Assembly: GCA_015680685.1 (NCBI GenBank)
Contig: MNCI01010140.1
Span: 25,872-89,871 of the forward strand
Reading direction: 5' to 3'
Source of the DNA: Gnetum montanum
Taxonomy: Eukaryota; Streptophyta; Gnetopsida; Gnetales; Gnetaceae
Length of the DNA: 64,000 bases
Shown here one piece after another: positions 59,878 to 64,000 of this stretch (its first letter is position 1; each line of letters opens with the position of its first letter). Below the pieces are notes generated by a model that was not told where the DNA came from, ran no database searches, and saw only the letters and a list, made by a program, of their open reading frames with translations. The position numbers and the translations under genes were made by a program.

Positions 59878-60564
59878 TCATAGGTACACAACATATAGTG
59901 TAAGGATTTTGTGGATTTTTCTTGGTGGCAGCAACATGTTCCATTGCAAGATGTAAGACAGAAAAACAAGATAATGACCAACCATAAACCCTAAAAGTTT
60001 TGGCACCATGGAAAATTTAGATGAAATAGGCACTAACATAGGAGTGGTGTGGATTCCATAAATCTTACTATGAATAAATTAACATATTTTAAAATTAATT
60101 TGATTAATAAAATCACCAAAATAAAACTAAATTTGGCTAATAGTAGAATCATGAACATAATCAGGCAAATCTTCTTGGAAAAACATTTGAAACTTAGGAG
60201 AGAAAATAGAAAGGATTAAAGGATTCTTCCCTAAGTGAAAACCTAAAATACACCAAATATCGACAAGAGTAATCACTAACAGTCCAAAGGTCATTTATGT
60301 AGAAGAACTATTACTTTTAATATAGACATTGCATCCTTGTATTATCAAATTTTTACAATATAATGTGTTAAAAATAGGAAAGACAAGCAACTAATACAAT
60401 CTTGAGGTTGTGAGATATTGAAATTCTTTCACTTCAAGAAACTTACGCACAAAATTGGAACCAACAACTACATTATTTTAATGCAAAAGAATAGACACTA
60501 ATTTAGGGCTACCTAAGGAAGCTTACATTTTGAAATAAGCTTGAGAAAGATGCTTAGGAGCCAT
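59878..60564 (-). pseudogene. Decayed single-frame ORF of 229 codons, unknown product
   Basis: From an ATG at 60564 (MAPKHLSQAYFK) one minus-strand frame runs to TGA at 59878 with six in-frame stops but no frameshift. Readable parts: FVRKFLEVKEFQYLTTSRL, FFQEDLPDYVHDSTISQI and VPISSKFSMVPKLLGFMVGH. The MAPK start and length recall the 3' ORF of element C (MAPKRG, 256 codons), but the body does not obviously match. It could be the 3' ORF of another element. No LTR was found beside it. Confidence 0.4.
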
Positions 60565-61338
60565 GATGTCACTTGTAGAAATCTTTCAATCTTTTTTCTA
60601 ATGCTACACTACGATGGGCAAACACTTCTTCTCTCATGTATTTATGGAAGAAACCAAGAACCTTAGCTAGGAGAAAAGAGGTAATGTGAACTTAAGCTAA
60701 TTAATAATTAATTAAATATCATCATTACTTTTTATGATTTTATGATTAATATATTAGGCAAACTAGTATTATCTTTAGCTAAATTCATATTACTCTCCAA
60801 GATGATTTCAACGGTACTAATTTCGTTGAAATCTAACTTACAGTTTAAGACATATAATGTTTATTGGGTTGCATGTAATTATTAAAATTAAATTATTTCT
60901 TAAATATTAAATGTAAATTTAATTACAAAAAGGGAAGTGAGAGGTCATGGCTTCAAACCCATCCCCTGATTTGAAAAAAAAATTGTTACTTTAAAAAAAA
61001 TTAGAGTTGTGGCCCTAGCCCTAATGGTTAGGGCCTATGGCCAACCCATTCAGTAGTGCCAAGATAGTCACATCATTGCAACCAACCTAGCAATAAAGTA
61101 GGATCCACCACATCACTATGTGGTAGGTTCAAAAGGCTCAGCCATGTAACATTAGGCCTAGTTGACCACAAGCTAGGCCAACAATAATGACCTTGCCCTA
61201 CCACATTATGCTTCACTGTCATCATCCATCCTCTATCATGCTATCTACCCTCCACCATGCCACACCCTTTCCCTATGCCATCATCTTCCTCACTTTCTTT
61301 CACACCACCATTGTTCCTGGCAACATTCTTTGCCAATG
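60565..61338. other. Interval with a tRNA/SINE-like fragment
   Basis: TAGCCCTAATGGTTAGGGC (61017-61035) resembles a tRNA A-box with its D arm (TAGCTCAATGGTTAGAGC) with one extra base. GGCTTCAAACCC (60950-60961) and GGTTCAAAAGG (61126-61136) resemble a B box. The spacing is not that of a normal tRNA, so this may be a relic of one or two SINE copies. The rest is featureless. Confidence 0.3.
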
Positions 61339-62057
61339 CACCAAGGACACCATTGACACTAGGAATCATTAACCTCTCTAGCACACTATAGACACCACTA
61401 ACATTGAGAATTGTTGCCCACTCTAGTGCACTATGGACACCACCAACATCAAGAATATTTGTCCTTCTGGCACACCGTGAACACCGTTGATGCCAAAAAT
61501 CATTGCCTACTCTTGTGCACTGTGAACATTACTAACATTGAAAATTGTTACCCCCTCCAATGCACCATAGGCACTACCAATGCTAGAAAATATTGCTTCC
61601 TCCAATGCACTATAGACATTGCTAGTGCTAATAATTTTCACCCCATCTAGCACATCGTGGACATTACCAGCACCAGGAATCATCACCTCCTTTAATGCAC
61701 CATGGACATCATCAATGCCAAAAATCATTGCCCCCTCTGACACATCATGGACACTGCCAACATCATAAATCACCACCCCCTCTAGTGCATCATGGACACT
61801 ACTAGTGCTACAAATTGTCACCTCCTCTAATGCACTGAAAACACTGTCAATGCTTGGAATCATCACCTCCTTCAATGCATTATGGATATTGCCAACCCCA
61901 GGAATCATTGTCCCCTCTAATGCATTGTAGACACCATTAGCACTAAGAATTATCATCCCCTCCAATGCAACATTGACACCACTAGCTTTAAGAGTCATCA
62001 CCCCCTCTAGTGCATCATGGACACCACAAGTGCTAAAAATCATCACCTTCTTTAGCA
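61339..62057. repeat. 45-bp minisatellite, 16 units
   Basis: Units start CA(C/T)CATGGACACC and end CCCCCTCTAATG. Sixteen units are exactly 45 bp, except one of 44 bp near 61429-61472. Divergence between neighbours is substantial, mostly substitutions. Because 45 is divisible by 3, one minus-strand frame (62082-61507) stays open for 191 codons as a 15-residue repeat (ALEGVMIP-x-x-x-x-VHD). I take this as a consequence of the period, without upstream signals for a gene. Confidence 0.92.
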
Positions 62058-62058
62058 T

Positions 62059-62071
62059 CACTACAAGAAAA
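62059..62071 (+). repeat. CACTA-transposon-like terminus
   Basis: CACTACAAGAAAA is the common terminal inverted repeat start of plant CACTA (En/Spm) elements and lies exactly at the end of the minisatellite. No inverted TTTTCTTGTAGTG partner is found to the right within the window. It may also be a mutated next minisatellite unit. Confidence 0.3.
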
Positions 62072-62373
62072 CCCTCACCCACCTTTACATCTTATTAATT
62101 TGCACACGTCCCCCTTTAGGCACTAACAAGGAATGCATAAACCCTCCTAGACTGCATAGGCTCTATTAAGGGCTATGCAAGCCTACCTAGGCCATGTTGG
62201 ACCCACCTAGGCTGCCCAAGCCTTGACATGGGCCATGCAAGCAACTGCAACCTCAGCCCATTGTCGCCACCATGCCCCTTGCACATCCTACTTGCTACTC
62301 CTATTCCCCCACAACCACTACCACTATCCCCACTCCTACCATCAACATTGCACCTACCTCTAATGAAAACCAA

Positions 62374-62500
62374 AATTTTCCTTCAACCAATGGAGAATTT
62401 GAATTTTTCATCAACCAACAAGGAATTTGAATTTTTTATCAACCAATGAAGAATTTGAGTTTCTATCAACTAGTGGAGAATTTAAAATTTCCATCAATTA
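62374..62500. repeat. 27-29-bp minisatellite, about 4 units
   Basis: Units of the form CAACCAATGGAGAATTTGAA plus TTTTTCAT. Found directly before the region with the 5S-like fragment. Confidence 0.8.
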
Positions 62501-62590
62501 GAAAGAAGAATATTAGTTTCAAATTAGGAATCTAGAAAATAAATTTAAAAAAGAAAATTTGATGTCATGGTAGCAAGTAAGATAAAAATT

Positions 62591-62662
62591 TTGCAATTAA
62601 GCACACTCATCCTGGAGTAGTACTAGGATCGGTGACCACTTGGGAAGTCATGAAAAATGTGA
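62591..62662 (+). ncRNA. 5S rRNA-derived fragment (3' part, with T run)
   Basis: This aligns without gaps to the 3' two-thirds of plant 5S rRNA. The best part is GAGTAGTACTAGGATCGGTG and the following ACCACTTGGGAAGTC (62615-62649), which covers the internal promoter box C; box A (AATTAAGCACACT) is diverged. A run of T follows at 62666-62674. The 5' part of 5S is absent. It is either a 5S pseudogene, a 5S-derived SINE, or a Cassandra-like LTR segment. It lies ~350-400 bp before a Ty3-type gag. Confidence 0.7.
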
Positions 62663-62674
62663 ACCTTTTTTTTT

Positions 62675-63000
62675 AACAACTTAAAACAACCATAAATCAT
62701 GATTCTAAAGTCCATTTTTAACCAAAAAAAAACTATTTTCAACAAATTTGAGCCTTCCATACACCATGAAATGGTTAGATTTAACTTTTGGATAATAGTA
62801 AATTAGTTTTCAAGCCATCATTTAGGGTCCTAAAATAATTAGGATTCTATGGACAAGTAGAAGTTCATGACAATTCTAACCTCTTGTGAAACCAATTAAC
62901 TATCTCAAGACTCATAAAGAGGGCCATATTGGTGAAGGATTACCAACACACCTGATTTCATTAACTTACCAGTGTCCAAAACTTGAAGAGTACATTGGAG
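62675..63000. other. Interval between the 5S-like fragment and gag
   Basis: No clear LTR end or primer site could be fixed. It may be LTR or leader of the element with the following gag. Confidence 0.3.
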
Positions 63001-63003
63001 AAT

Positions 63004-64000
63004 GATGGAGACATGGCTCAATGACTGGATGAATGCCCTTGAAGAATAAATTAATAAAATTAGGGGTATCCAAGGGGAACTTCATCAGTCAAATAAAGAG
63101 TTCAAGATATCAATGCAAAACATGTCTTAAAAATTAGGAAATTATCCCAAAGTTTGGAAGGAAAATTATTAGAAGTGCAAGGAAAGATGGATTCCTTTGT
63201 AGAATCCATTAAGCAGTTAACTGATGATCTCACCCAACCTTTTAATCCAAGAAACTTTTCACTTAGGGACCAATGCCAAGATCAGCCCCCACATTACAAA
63301 GATCCAAATGAAGATCAACTTTCTCCTACAAATTAGCATAGAAACTAGTCCCCACTTGTTGGACACTAGGGTGTTGATGTTCCTTCATTAGATCAAAGAA
63401 TGGAACCTAAAGGCTAGGGATATTAAAGTTTGCAAATACACCAAGAGAATCACTAACCCAAGTTCATGATAAAAAGATAAAACTAGATCATTATGATGGA
63501 TCCCCTAGATCTAATGCTAAGATAAAAGATTGGCTTGATATAATGAAAAATTACTTCGATATGTTGAATTTGTCAAGCCAAGAGCATTTAGACATTGTCT
63601 CCTTGTAATTGAGAGGACTTGTAGTAACATGGTGGAATAGACTAAGATCTCAAGGATTTATTATGAATTGGCTCAACTTATATTATGATTTTAAACAAAA
63701 ATTTGTACCAAATTCCTTCCTTAAGGAGTGTAAGAAAAGATTTGATCTGTGGAAGATTACTACAAGGAATTTTGCAATCTCTCTTAGTATGTAAGTCACC
63801 AAGATGAGGGAGAATTAGCTTCAAAGTTAATTGGTGGAATACATGAATAACTATGATCCCAAAAATAACTAGGGAATTCCAAAAGAACTTAAGGTATATA
63901 AAAAGAACTTAAGGTATATAAAAATTCAATATTTCGTGAAACTAGGGAATTACCTTTTAAAAGAATTGTTGAACATGCCATTGATATTTTTCTTGGTGCA
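63004..64000 (+). pseudogene. Ty3-type gag, N-terminal and capsid part, cut by window end
   Basis: ATG near 63004 (MMETWLNDWMNALEE), a helical region (63030-63230: GELHQSNKEFKISMQNMS; VQGKMDSFVESIKQL), a linker, then the capsid core: LDHYDGSPRSNAKIKDWLD and MKNYFDML (63480-63565), LRGLVVTWWNRLRSQGF and YYDFKQKFVP (63608-63715). This WxxxMxxYF ... A-x-x-WW pattern is that of Ty3-type retrotransposon gag. Stops (for example 63606) and frameshifts break it. Pol would lie right of the window. An AAAAGAACTTAAGGTATAT word is duplicated in tandem at 63882-63920. Confidence 0.7.

Noticed and set aside
61017-61136. Functional tRNA gene
   Set aside because: A-box-like and B-box-like words are ~90 bp apart with no cloverleaf; at best a SINE relic.
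62228-62449. Pro-rich 73-codon ORF and its - strand partner (62173-62373)
   Set aside because: Low-complexity CCA/CCT-rich DNA open on both strands; no motif or conservation to support either.

Overview
This window is nuclear DNA of a seed plant, probably an angiosperm with a large, repeat-rich genome. It is AT-rich and holds no intact host gene. Almost all of it can be read as nested, decayed LTR retrotransposons. The plant assignment rests on a tRNA-Asp primer site of the Athila/Tat type, Tat-type polyproteins with two RNase H domains, Sirevirus-like Ty1/copia pol, and a 5S rRNA-derived fragment of angiosperm-like sequence. Names A, B, C and NA used below are mine.

Layout. (1) 1-1633 is the 3' end of a C-family (Athila-like) element, inserted in the gag gene of A. 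(2) 1634-18663 is element A on the + strand, a very large Tat/Ogre-like Ty3 element: gag, protease, a ~10 kb middle block, RT, RNase H, second RNase H, integrase, 3' LTR. (3) 18664-20837 is AT-rich and holds two eroded C-type LTR relics in opposite orientation. (4) 20838-24020 is the 3' half of a Sirevirus-like copia element on the - strand. (5) 24030-24470 is an LTR end and primer site of another element. (6) 25225-58980 is a pol-less copia-type element (NA, - strand). Inside it lies B (28135-56748, - strand), a second copy of the A family about 22 kb long. Inside B lies C (39010-45561, + strand), complete with 5-bp target duplications GGTTG. (7) 58981-64000 holds a decayed ORF, a 45-bp minisatellite, other short tandem repeats, a 5S-like fragment and the start of a Ty3-type gag.

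The most interesting content is in A and B. Between protease and RT, both carry a gene on the opposite strand to gag-pol. It can be modelled as eight exons, with matching exon order and similar sizes in the two copies (exon 1 is 128 nt in both). In B a TATA box lies about 100 bp before the ATG. The gene is followed by an array of diverged ~200-bp units, many with a hairpin, and ~30-bp repeats mark the boundaries between modules. I do not recognise the encoded protein. It has a basic NLS-like motif, an acidic segment and a helical, charged C-terminal half. It is broken by stops in both copies but keeps similar protein sequence between two diverged elements, which suggests it was once under selection.

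A second theme is convergence of two non-autonomous families. C (Athila-like) and NA (copia-like) both keep gag with a zinc knuckle, lack pol, and carry near the 3' end an ORF of what looks like the same 'putative plant transposon protein' type, with a possible splice acceptor just upstream.

All coding statements are from reading translations by eye; no database search was possible. Coordinates of decayed domains are approximate.
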